A stretch of 10,297 nucleotides of DNA, from the NCBI GenBank assembly GCA_002404375.1, contig DHJO01000081.1, positions 32,184-42,480 of the forward strand. The letters are read 5' to 3'. Positions 1-8,223 of the stretch are shown piece after piece (the first letter of the stretch is position 1; every line of letters starts with the position of its first letter). Below the pieces are notes generated by a model, which had not been told where the DNA came from, did not search any database, and saw only the letters and a list, made by a program, of their open reading frames with translations. Source of the stretch: Gemmatimonadales bacterium UBA4718 (GTDB lineage: Bacteria > Gemmatimonadota > Gemmatimonadetes > Gemmatimonadales > Gemmatimonadaceae). Made by a program: the position numbers and the translations under genes.

Positions 1-691
<691 letters not shown>

Positions 692-695
<4 letters not shown>

Positions 696-2056
696 GCACG
701 GGATTCTGGACCCCGGACCGGATCGCGGCCGCGCTCGAAAATCACTTGACTGGCTCGGCGCCGCGCGGGTCGACGCAGGTGCGCGGAATAACCACCGATA
801 CGCGGAAAATCGGCAAGGGAGACGTTTTCCTGGCGCTCAAGGGCGAGCGCTTCGACGGACACGACTACCTTCGCGATGCGGTTCGCGACGGCGCCTCGGC
901 CGTCATCGTTTCTCGCGCGCCAAAGCTCACTGCACTCAGCGTTCCAGTTTACGAGGTGGGTGACACTCTGGTCGCGTTGGGCGCGCTGGCGAATTACTGG
1001 CGGCGCGCCTGGGGGAAAACGATCGTTGCCGTTGCGGGCAGCAACGGTAAGACGAGCACCAAGGATCTTCTCAAGGCATCTCTCGGACGCTCCTATTCGG
1101 TCCACGCGACGACGGGGAACCTCAACAACCGCATCGGCGTACCGCTCACTCTGCTCTCGCTTCCGCCGGATGCGGACGTGGGAGTCATCGAGTTGGGAAC
1201 GAGCCTTCCCGGGGAAGTCGCGATCCTGCGCGACATCGCGCAGCCCGACATCGCCCTTGTCACGTCCATCGCCGAGGAGCATCTCGAGGGCCTTGGCGAC
1301 CTCGCGGGAGTTCTCCGCGAAGAAGCAGCAGTCTATGACGGTGTAGCCGTCGGCATCGCCCCTTCGGCGCAGCCTGAAATTGCCGAAGCGGCTCGCGCCA
1401 AAGCCAAGCGGGTAGTATTGGCGGGTCTGGATCCGACCGCGGATCTGAAGCCGGACCGGTGGGAGATCGGACCCGACGGACTTGGCGTCATCGAGATTGG
1501 TGGCGTTACGATCCGGCCACCGGTCCGCGGACTCCACAATTTGCGCAACGCGATGCTCGCGCTGGCGGTCGCTCGCGAATGTGGCGTGAGCTACGAGGAC
1601 GCCTCCGAAGGAATTGCGGCGATGCCGCAGCCGAAGATGCGGGTAGCGTGGGAACAGGTGGGTAACGTCACGCTCATAAACGACGCGTACAACGCCAATC
1701 CGGGATCGACGCGCGCTGCGATCGAGCTGTTACAAGGGACCGGTACCGGACGGCAGAGGGTAATCGTCCTTGGTACGATGCGAGAGCTTGGTGCGGCATC
1801 GGAGCAATGTCACGCCGACATCGCGGTTCTCGCATTGGCTTCGGGTGCAGACATCGTGGCGGGAATCGGAGAGTTCGCTCCCGCGCTCGAGAAACGGAAG
1901 GACCACGAGCGCGTCATCACCGCTTCTGACGTCGAGGACCTGTGGCCGCAGCTTGAGGGCCGGCTCCAGCGCGACGCTATTATTCTGCTCAAAGCGTCTC
2001 GGGGCGTTCAGCTGGAGCGTCTTGTTCCACATCTAACTACCTGGGCGACTGCATAG
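692..2056 (+). CDS. murF: UDP-MurNAc-tripeptide:D-Ala-D-Ala ligase (MurF)
   Basis: MurF ligates D-Ala-D-Ala to the UDP-MurNAc-tripeptide, the last cytoplasmic step before lipid I. The protein has 454 aa, normal for the family. Residues 1-105 form the UDP-binding domain (ITTDTR at 33-38, DVFLALKGERFDGH at 44-57). The ATPase domain follows with P-loop GSNGKTSTK (116-124), TGNLNNRIGVPLTLL (141-155) and ELGTSLPGEV (167-176). The C-terminal domain has DAYNANPGS (331-339), GTMRELG (361-367) and LLKASRG (432-438). The start is GTG, sharing GTGA with the murE stop. Odd point: after His197 the stretch LAGVLREEAAV (204-214) has Glu211 where most MurF proteins have the Lys that becomes carbamylated (AKGE-type motif), and the usual TNIG before it reads TSIA. 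The rest of the fold is intact, so it is judged functional. Confidence 0.97.
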
Positions 2057-3204
2057 TGCTGAATTATCTGCTCGTTCCGTTCGTAGGATTGCCGCACTTC
2101 GGGTTTCTGCGACTGTTCCAGTGGATAACCTTTCGCGCCGCGGGCGCTGCCGTCACCGCGCTCCTTCTGACGTTTGTCGTCGGCCCCGGAATCATGCGGC
2201 GGCTGCGCAGAATGCGCCTTCATCAGGTGATTCGCGAAGGAACCCCGGACGCGCATCAGCAAAAAGGAAGGACGCCAACGATGGGTGGATTGATCATCCT
2301 CGGCGCGACCCTTATCAGTACGCTCCTCTGGGCCAAGCTGGACAACCGCTATGTGCTGTTGGCGATGGTTTCGATGGCCTGGATGGGAGCGATAGGCTTC
2401 TGGGACGATTACCTGAAGCTGAAACAGAAACTGGCGGGAAAGAAAAACACCGGCCTCGTCGAGAAATACAAGCTCGCTGGTCAGGTGACGCTCGGCTTCG
2501 CGCTCGGCTACTACCTGTGGAAGCATCCCCTCTCTTCGCTGCCTGGCGCGTCGACCACATTGCCTTTCTACAAATACATCCTGATAGTGCCACTCAGCGC
2601 CGGCCTCGGCTGGGTGTACGTGCTGTTCGTGACGTTCGTGATGACGGGGACCAGTAACGCCGTCAACGTTACCGACGGGCTCGATGGTCTGGCGGCCGGT
2701 CTCACCGCGATCGCCGCGCTCACGTTCGCGTTCTATGCCTATGTCGTGGGGCGCGTTGATGCGAGCCAGTATCTCTACGTCTACTATTTACGCGGAGCCG
2801 GCGAGCTCACCGTTTTCTGCACCGCGGTGCTGGGCGCGTGCATAGGGTTTCTCTGGTACAACACTCACCCCGCGGAAGTCTTCATGGGAGACACCGGCTC
2901 TCTGGCTCTGGGCGGAGCGCTCGCCTCGGTTGCGATTCTGCTGAAGTCGGAATTCCTGCTCGTGCTCGTCGGCGCGGTCTTCGTCGCCGAGATGGTGTCG
3001 GTAATCCTTCAGCGCTTCGTGTTCAAGTACCGCAAGCGACGATATGGAATCGAGTACGCGCGCGAGCATCGGGTCTTCAGAAGGGCTCCGCTCCATCATC
3101 ATTTTGAAGTGAAAGGGTGGGATGAAGCACAGGTGGTCGTCCGCTTCTGGATCATCGGAGTCCTGTTCGCGTTCATCGCTCTAAGCACGCTGAAATTGCG
3201 ATGA
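2056..3204 (+). CDS. mraY: Phospho-MurNAc-pentapeptide transferase (MraY)
   Basis: MraY is an integral membrane enzyme that transfers phospho-MurNAc-pentapeptide from UDP to undecaprenyl phosphate, producing lipid I on the inner face of the membrane. The protein has 382 aa, slightly longer than the 360 aa of E. coli, with about ten hydrophobic segments. Signature motifs are all present: GRTPTMGG (71-78), FWDDYLK with the Asp pair 117-118, NAVNVTDGLDGLAAG (201-215), FMGDTGSLALGG with Asp279 (276-287), and APLHHHFE (344-351). Part of the extra length is a charged cytoplasmic loop (about 323-341, KYRKRRYGIEYAREH) just before the His motif, which I recall as longer in FCB-group MraY than in E. 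coli. The start is GTG; its G is the last base of the murF TAG stop (1-nt overlap). No good Shine-Dalgarno is seen, so translation is probably coupled to murF. Confidence 0.97.
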   Translation: MLNYLLVPFVGLPHFGFLRLFQWITFRAAGAAVTALLLTFVVGPGIMRRLRRMRLHQVIREGTPDAHQQKGRTPTMGGLIILGATLISTLLWAKLDNRYVLLAMVSMAWMGAIGFWDDYLKLKQKLAGKKNTGLVEKYKLAGQVTLGFALGYYLWKHPLSSLPGASTTLPFYKYILIVPLSAGLGWVYVLFVTFVMTGTSNAVNVTDGLDGLAAGLTAIAALTFAFYAYVVGRVDASQYLYVYYLRGAGELTVFCTAVLGACIGFLWYNTHPAEVFMGDTGSLALGGALASVAILLKSEFLLVLVGAVFVAEMVSVILQRFVFKYRKRRYGIEYAREHRVFRRAPLHHHFEVKGWDEAQVVVRFWIIGVLFAFIALSTLKLR

Positions 3205-4577
3205 CCCCGCGCGAGCTCGTGCCGCGCGAGAGCGAGATCGCTGTCATCGGTCTCGCCCGGAGCGGCCGCGCCGTGGCCACGCTGCTGCGAAAACACGGCT
3301 ACCATGTATACGCGTCCGACCTCGCGTCATCGCCCGACACCGGGCGATGCGCAGAGGAGCTGCGCAGCCAGGGAGTTTCCGTCGACGTAGGTCGGCACGA
3401 TCTGGATCGTTTGGCGCGCGCGAGCCTCGTCGTCACCAGTCCTGGCGTCCCTCCGTCTGCGCGACCGCTCGCCTTCTCGCGGGAGAACGGCATCCGCGTC
3501 GCCAGCGAAGTGGAGGTGGCTCTCCACTTTCTGGAAGGCCCCCGCGTGATCGCGGTGACTGGAACAAACGGAAAGACGACGACCACCGCGCTAATCGCTC
3601 ACTTGTTGCGCGGGCTCGATCTCGAAGCAGTCGAAGCAGGCAACATTGGAACGCCGCTCTCGGAGATTGCGATTCGGGAGCATCAGCCGAAATGGATCTC
3701 ACTCGAGATGTCCTCCTTTCAGCTGCACGACACGCCGAGCCTCAGGCCGGACGTCGGAGTTCTCACCAACCTCAGTCCCGATCATCTCGACCGGTACGCG
3801 ACTGTCGAAGAGTATTACGCCGACAAGGCGCGCTTCTTCGTCAACGCCAACGGGGATTCCCTCTGGGTGGTCAACGGCGATGACGGGGCAGTAAAGCTGA
3901 TGGTGCGCGACGTGGCCGGCCACAAATATCCTTTCTCTCTGACAGGTGAGGCGCCCGGCTATTTCGACTCGGCGCGCAATGAGCTGGTTGTGCTGGGAGC
4001 GCCGCTTCTCCAGCGCAACGATCTTCCGCTGCTTGGACCACACAACGTGGCGAACGCCCTTGCCGCGTCCCTGGCCGTGATGGTGGCCGACAGATCCCAC
4101 CAGACCCAGAAGGCGCGAAAGGGAATCGCCGCGGCGCTTCGCACATTTCGCTCGCTGCCGCACCGTCTCGAGCTGGTGGGCGAGTTCGACGGCGTGCAGT
4201 GGATCAACGATTCCAAGGCAACCAACGTCAGCTCAGCTGCGGTGGCAATTGACGGTATGGAGCGTCCGACCGTCCTTCTGCTTGGAGGCCGGCACAAGGG
4301 AGAGGCATACACGCCACTCGTTGATGCCGTGCGGAAAAAAGTGAAGAGGGTAATCGCATACGGGGAAGCGGCGGCAATCATCGCGACAGACCTGCGTCCC
4401 GTGGTGGACGTAGTAAGGCTCGGTTCGGATTTCGACGAGGTAATCCGGACTGCGCGCGCAACGGCCCGCGCCGGAGAAGCGATCCTCCTGTCACCGGCCT
4501 GCTCGAGCTACGACATGTTTTCGAACTATGAGGAAAGAGGAGAGCGCTTTCGCGCACTCGCGGCGAAGGAAGCGTAG
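3201..4577 (+). CDS. murD: UDP-MurNAc-L-Ala:D-Glu ligase (MurD)
   Basis: MurD is the cytoplasmic ATP-dependent ligase adding D-glutamate to UDP-MurNAc-L-Ala. The 458 aa are normal for the family. The N-terminal Rossmann-like domain begins with AVIGLARSGRA (14-24) and has VTSPGVPP (78-85). The ATPase domain shows P-loop GTNGKTTTT (121-129), NIGTPL (148-153), LEMSSFQL (168-175) and NLSPDHLDRY (190-199), followed by Lys209 in ADKARFF, which matches the carbamylated Lys198 of E. coli MurD. The C-terminal domain has LPHRLE (319-324), INDSKATN (335-342), GGRHKG (362-367, where GGxDKG is more usual) and SPACSSYDMFSNYEERGERF (431-450). The ATG overlaps the mraY stop by 4 nt (ATGA); no clear Shine-Dalgarno is seen, which suggests coupling to mraY. 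Confidence 0.97.
   Translation: MTPRELVPRESEIAVIGLARSGRAVATLLRKHGYHVYASDLASSPDTGRCAEELRSQGVSVDVGRHDLDRLARASLVVTSPGVPPSARPLAFSRENGIRVASEVEVALHFLEGPRVIAVTGTNGKTTTTALIAHLLRGLDLEAVEAGNIGTPLSEIAIREHQPKWISLEMSSFQLHDTPSLRPDVGVLTNLSPDHLDRYATVEEYYADKARFFVNANGDSLWVVNGDDGAVKLMVRDVAGHKYPFSLTGEAPGYFDSARNELVVLGAPLLQRNDLPLLGPHNVANALAASLAVMVADRSHQTQKARKGIAAALRTFRSLPHRLELVGEFDGVQWINDSKATNVSSAAVAIDGMERPTVLLLGGRHKGEAYTPLVDAVRKKVKRVIAYGEAAAIIATDLRPVVDVVRLGSDFDEVIRTARATARAGEAILLSPACSSYDMFSNYEERGERFRALAAKEA
4566..4570 (+). promoter_or_regulatory. Ribosome binding site of ftsW
   Basis: AAGGA, within a longer GAAGGAAG purine run at the end of murD, lies 7 nt before the ATG at 4578. It is one of the better Shine-Dalgarno sequences in the cluster, at a junction where the stop and start abut without overlapping. 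Confidence 0.5.
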
Positions 4578-5759
4578 ATGGAAGCGTCGGCCGGTCTGAG
4601 ACATCGCTGGACCATCGGAGTCGAAGGTCGCGTGCTGGTCATCCTCACCGGAGTCCTGCTCGCGTTCGGTGTCGCGACCGTGTACAGTGCCAGCGCGATC
4701 GTCGAGATGCAGGCAGGCCAGGGCCACGCCTACCTGCTGTTGCGACAACTGACGGGGATGGCCGCGGGCGCGGTGTTGTTCGCCATTGCCGCCAAGATGG
4801 ACGCTGAGCTGTGGGAGAAATGGGCGTGGCCGTTGATGGCGCTGTCGCTCGTCCTGCTCATCGTCGTGATTCTCCCCTTCACGGCTACGATTGCGCCCCG
4901 CATCCACGGCTCGCGCAGGTACCTGTTCGGCGCGTCGCTCCAGCCATCGGAGCTCGCCAAGCTTGCGGTCGTTCTCTGGACGTCTATGCTGGTGGTAAAA
5001 AAGGGCCGTGTGATGCGAGGGCTCACCAAGGGGCTGCTGCCCTTTCTCGTCGTTATCGGAGCGCTCGACATCCTGGTCATGCTCGAGCCCGACCTGTCTA
5101 CAGCGATGATGTTTACGCTCGTGATGGCGATCGTCCTCTTCGCTGGCGGAGTTCGCATTGGACACTTCGTCGCGCTCGGCGTGATGCTCATACCGCTGGT
5201 CTACGTGAAGATCGAGCGGCTGAACTACGTGCTCCTTCGTATGACCGCCTTTTTCGATCCGGGCGGAGCGCCACCCGAAGTGAGCTACCAGTTACGGCAA
5301 TCACTGATTGCCGTCGGCTCCGGTCAGATCTTCGGAGTTGGCTTCGGTCGCGGCCGCCAGCAATACGGCTTTCTTCCATTTGGATACGACGACTTCATCG
5401 CCGGCCACATCGGCGAAGAGTGGGGATTCGTGGGACTGGCGCTCCTGGTCGCGGCGTTCGCGCTCTACGCCGCGGTCGGCTTTCGGATTGCCCGCAAGGC
5501 GCGTACGCCTTTTCTCCAGCTCGTGGCGGTCGGCCTTACGGTCACCACGGTACTGACGGCGTATCTTCATATTGGCGTGGCAACCGGACTGCTCCCCACC
5601 ACCGGGCTCACGTTACCCTTCATCTCTTACGGGCGCTCGAATCTTGTTCTCTCGCTTCTCATGACAGGCATCCTCGTCAACATCGGCAGCAGGCGTGAAA
5701 GAGTATTCGGCGAAGCGGCGACGGATCCACTCGCTCTTCGCGCGCTACCAGCCAGATGA
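4578..5759 (+). CDS. ftsW: Septal peptidoglycan glycosyltransferase, SEDS family (FtsW)
   Basis: FtsW polymerises lipid II into septal glycan together with its partner transpeptidase FtsI. The protein has 393 aa and about ten membrane segments, the first near 17-38 (ending TVYSASA) and the last near 350-371. SEDS landmarks are QPSELAKL (122-129), LEPDLSTA (169-176), YQLRQSLIAVGSG (237-249) in the large periplasmic loop, IGEEWGFVG (278-286), and LLPTTGLTLPFISYG (338-352). The catalytic loop reads FLPFGYDDFIAG (265-276); Asp272 corresponds to the essential Asp of the usual LPEAHTDFIF motif. Deviations are the lost His-Thr before the Asp and SYGRSN (350-355) instead of SYGGSS. Because RodA is a paralogue, position between murD and murG is the main argument for FtsW. 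The ATG directly follows the murD TAG with no gap. Identity as SEDS is certain, FtsW rather than RodA very likely. Confidence 0.94.
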   Translation: MEASAGLRHRWTIGVEGRVLVILTGVLLAFGVATVYSASAIVEMQAGQGHAYLLLRQLTGMAAGAVLFAIAAKMDAELWEKWAWPLMALSLVLLIVVILPFTATIAPRIHGSRRYLFGASLQPSELAKLAVVLWTSMLVVKKGRVMRGLTKGLLPFLVVIGALDILVMLEPDLSTAMMFTLVMAIVLFAGGVRIGHFVALGVMLIPLVYVKIERLNYVLLRMTAFFDPGGAPPEVSYQLRQSLIAVGSGQIFGVGFGRGRQQYGFLPFGYDDFIAGHIGEEWGFVGLALLVAAFALYAAVGFRIARKARTPFLQLVAVGLTVTTVLTAYLHIGVATGLLPTTGLTLPFISYGRSNLVLSLLMTGILVNIGSRRERVFGEAATDPLALRALPAR

Positions 5760-6865
5760 GGGTGATCTTCGCCGGCGGTGGCACCGGGGGGCACTTGTAT
5801 CCCGGGCTTGCCATCGCGCGCGCTCTCGTGAAGGCGGATCCGAGGGTCGAGCCATTCTTCATCGGCGCCCAGCGAGGCATCGAGAAGGACGTGTTGCCGC
5901 AGGTTGGGTTCCCGTTCGAGCTGCTCGATCTGCATCCGCTCTATCGGTCACGTCCGTGGGAGAACTGGAAGACTATACGGGGTGCGATGAGCGCATGGCG
6001 GCGCATCGCCGGGGAAGTTCGTAGCGAGCCACCCGCGTGCGTCGTCGGAACCGGAGGATACGCAGCGGCACTGGCGCTCGCGTATGCCGCCAGGCACGGG
6101 ATCCCACTCGTTCTCCAGGAGCAGAACACCTATCCCGGGATTACGGCGCGCTTCTTCAGCCGGTTTGCCGCCCAGGTTCACCTCGGCTTTCCCGAGGGCC
6201 GCCGGTATCTCTCGCCTTCGAAAAAGACCGAAGTCTACGATTCGGGAAACCCGATCGAGCCACCGCCAGCCGATGCCTTCGAGAAGGCGCCAGCGCGAGT
6301 CAAATGGGGATTTCCTCCCGTTGGCGGCGCGGTGCTGCTCGTGTACGGCGGAAGCCAGGGGTCGCAGGCGATGAATGACGTCGTCTCGTCGTGGATCGAT
6401 CAGGGCCTGCCGAGCGATCTCTTCGTCATCTGGGCCACGGGTAAGGCAAACTACGAGAAGCTGGCGCGCTACGAGAGCGATCGCGTAAAGGTCAGGGCGT
6501 ACATCGCGCCGATTTCCGAGGCGTATCGGGCGGCCGACATCGCTCTGTCTCGCGCGGGAGCAATGGCAACCGCGGAGCTCTGCGCGTGGGGCATACCGAC
6601 GATCGTGGTGCCGCTTCCCACCGCTGCCGCCGACCACCAGACGGCCAACGCCAGGGCGCTTGCCGCGGCTGGCGCCGCGGAGATGATCCGGCAGACCGAC
6701 CTCAATACCGACTCGCTCGCTCGCGCCGTCGAGTCACTCCTCGCGGATCCGGCGAAGCTCGCGGCCATGCGCGCGAAAGCGCTGGAGCGTGCCCGTCCAA
6801 CCGCGGCGGCCGACATCGCACGCCATATCCTGACACTCGTCAGCGCCCGGCAGTCGCACGCTTGA
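5756..6865 (+). CDS. murG: UDP-GlcNAc:lipid I GlcNAc transferase (MurG)
   Basis: MurG is a peripheral inner-membrane GT-B glycosyltransferase (GT28) that adds GlcNAc to lipid I to give lipid II. The protein has 369 aa, normal for the family. The N-terminal acceptor domain opens directly with the glycine loop GGGTGGH (7-13), which fixes the start, and has VGTGGYAA (97-104) and QEQNTYPGIT (121-130). The C-terminal donor domain has GGSQGS (198-203), SRAGAMATAEL (265-275) with Glu274 in the nucleotide-sugar site region, and DHQTANA (293-299). QEQN replaces the HEQN of E. coli; I recall this variant from Bacteroidota and relatives. The ATG overlaps the ftsW stop by 4 nt (ATGA) and has no strong Shine-Dalgarno. 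Adjacent ftsW uses the lipid II made here. Confidence 0.97.
   Translation: MRVIFAGGGTGGHLYPGLAIARALVKADPRVEPFFIGAQRGIEKDVLPQVGFPFELLDLHPLYRSRPWENWKTIRGAMSAWRRIAGEVRSEPPACVVGTGGYAAALALAYAARHGIPLVLQEQNTYPGITARFFSRFAAQVHLGFPEGRRYLSPSKKTEVYDSGNPIEPPPADAFEKAPARVKWGFPPVGGAVLLVYGGSQGSQAMNDVVSSWIDQGLPSDLFVIWATGKANYEKLARYESDRVKVRAYIAPISEAYRAADIALSRAGAMATAELCAWGIPTIVVPLPTAAADHQTANARALAAAGAAEMIRQTDLNTDSLARAVESLLADPAKLAAMRAKALERARPTAAADIARHILTLVSARQSHA
6862..6865 (+). promoter_or_regulatory. TTGA start/stop overlap of murG and murC
   Basis: The murC start TTG (6862-6864) and the murG stop TGA (6863-6865) overlap. No Shine-Dalgarno sequence is seen in the preceding 20 nt. A rare start codon without its own binding site suggests that ribosomes finishing murG restart on murC, which could keep MurC at a lower level than MurG. 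Confidence 0.7.
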
Positions 6866-8223
6866 AAGGCCCGGTCCACTTCGTGGGAATCGCCGGCGCC
6901 GGCATGCGCGCGCTCGCCGAGCTTCTGGCGAGGCGCGGCGTGCGTGTGACGGGCTGCGATGCGAATCCTGGCTCGACGGACGATCTCGCAGAGCTTGGCA
7001 TCGAGGTGATCACGGGCCACAGCCCGGAGCACGTGGAGGGCGCGAGAGAAGTGATCGTCACCTCGGCGATGCCCAAGGACCATCCGGAGATCGTGCGCGC
7101 GCGAGAGCTGGGAATTCCGATCACGCGCAGAGCGGAAGCGCTGGGCCAGGCCGTCGCGGGTGGGAAGCTGGTTGGAATCGCCGGCACTCACGGAAAGACA
7201 ACTACGACAGTAATGACGACTGGGGCGCTGGCAGCCGCGGGGTTGCATCCGACGGGGCTCGCCGGTGGTCGAGTGGCCGAATGGAAAGGAAATCTCCACT
7301 ATGAGTCTGACGAGCTCTTCGTGGTGGAGGCCGACGAGTACGACCGCTCCTTTCTTACTCTTTCCCCGACGATTGCCGTCGTTACGAATGTCGAGGCTGA
7401 CCACCTCGACATCTACCGGGATCTCGACGACATCACCTCGACATTTTCGCGCTTCGTTCGCAATGCCGCGGTCGTAGTTCTTTGCGCTGACGACCGCGGA
7501 GCCAGCAGTCTGGATCTACCGGCGAGCGCGGAGGTCATTCGATATGGGCTCAGATCGCCCGACGCGCGACTCATTGCCGGCGACATCCGCTCGACCGGCC
7601 ACGCGACGACATTCGCAGTGTCATACGACGGGCGCCCGCTGGGCGAAGTGGCGTTGCGGGTGCCCGGACACCACAACGTGCAGAATGCGCTCGCCGCGAT
7701 CGGCGCCGGCTTCGCCCTTGGCGTAAGTCTCGAGGCGATGCGCGACGGCTTGCTGCAGTTCGGCGGAGTAGAGCGGCGCTTTCAACGCCTCTGCGATGTG
7801 GAGGGCGTGACGATCGTGGACGACTACGCGCACCATCCGACCGAGATCGCCGCCACGCTTCAGGCGGCGCGCGCGTCGTACCCGGATCGGAGAGTTGTCG
7901 TTGCATTCCAGCCACATCTTTTCTCACGCACCCGCGATTTCGCCGATGCATTTGGGCAGGCGCTCGCAAAAGCGGATAGTGTATTTCTCGCAGAGATCTA
8001 TCCGGCCCGTGAGAAGCCGATTGCTGGAATTACGTCGGAGCTGGTGGGGGCGGCGCTTGCCCGCGCAGGCCGCAAGGTAGCCTGGCAAGGCCCGCGTGCG
8101 GAGCTGGCATCCGCGCTCTGCGCGTTCGTGCGCGATGGCGATGTCGTCATCACCATCGGTGCGGGTGATATAACGCGCACGGGGCCCGAGCTGAGGCAAC
8201 AACTCGAGGCGCGCGGCAAATGA
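6862..8223 (+). CDS. murC: UDP-MurNAc:L-Ala ligase (MurC), TTG start
   Basis: MurC adds L-alanine to UDP-MurNAc, the first stem-peptide step. From the TTG at 6862 the protein has 453 aa, near the usual 450-490. Motifs in order: VHFVGIAGAGM (5-15), SAMPKDHPE (68-76), P-loop GTHGKTTTT (108-116), EADEYDRSFL (156-165), NVEADHLDIY (176-185), GHHNVQNALAA (269-279), ERRFQ (304-308), DDYAHHPTEI (320-329), FQPHLFSRT (349-357) and YPAREKP (380-386). No Lys occupies the carbamylation position, as is normal for MurC. The open frame runs upstream to an ATG at 6586, but that would add 92 residues inside murG with no MurC character. The next in-frame GTG (6883) would cut the first strand of the Rossmann fold. 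TTG at 6862 shares TTGA with the murG stop, matching the cluster's overlap pattern. Gene identity is certain; the start is well supported. Confidence 0.96.
   Translation: MKGPVHFVGIAGAGMRALAELLARRGVRVTGCDANPGSTDDLAELGIEVITGHSPEHVEGAREVIVTSAMPKDHPEIVRARELGIPITRRAEALGQAVAGGKLVGIAGTHGKTTTTVMTTGALAAAGLHPTGLAGGRVAEWKGNLHYESDELFVVEADEYDRSFLTLSPTIAVVTNVEADHLDIYRDLDDITSTFSRFVRNAAVVVLCADDRGASSLDLPASAEVIRYGLRSPDARLIAGDIRSTGHATTFAVSYDGRPLGEVALRVPGHHNVQNALAAIGAGFALGVSLEAMRDGLLQFGGVERRFQRLCDVEGVTIVDDYAHHPTEIAATLQAARASYPDRRVVVAFQPHLFSRTRDFADAFGQALAKADSVFLAEIYPAREKPIAGITSELVGAALARAGRKVAWQGPRAELASALCAFVRDGDVVITIGAGDITRTGPELRQQLEARGK

Noticed and set aside
4491..5165. 224-codon minus-strand frame opposite ftsW
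   Set aside because: Its composition (many His, Gln, Glu, Arg) is what the reverse complement of a hydrophobic membrane-protein gene yields; no start signal or domain is seen.
6586..6861. Upstream extension of the murC frame to an ATG
   Set aside because: The extra 92 residues are an out-of-frame reading of the murG C-terminal domain, whose motifs are intact, and do not resemble MurC.
6469..7404. 311-codon open frame on the minus strand across murG and murC
   Set aside because: It crosses the junction of two certain genes and shows no domain; long antisense frames are expected from the codon use here.
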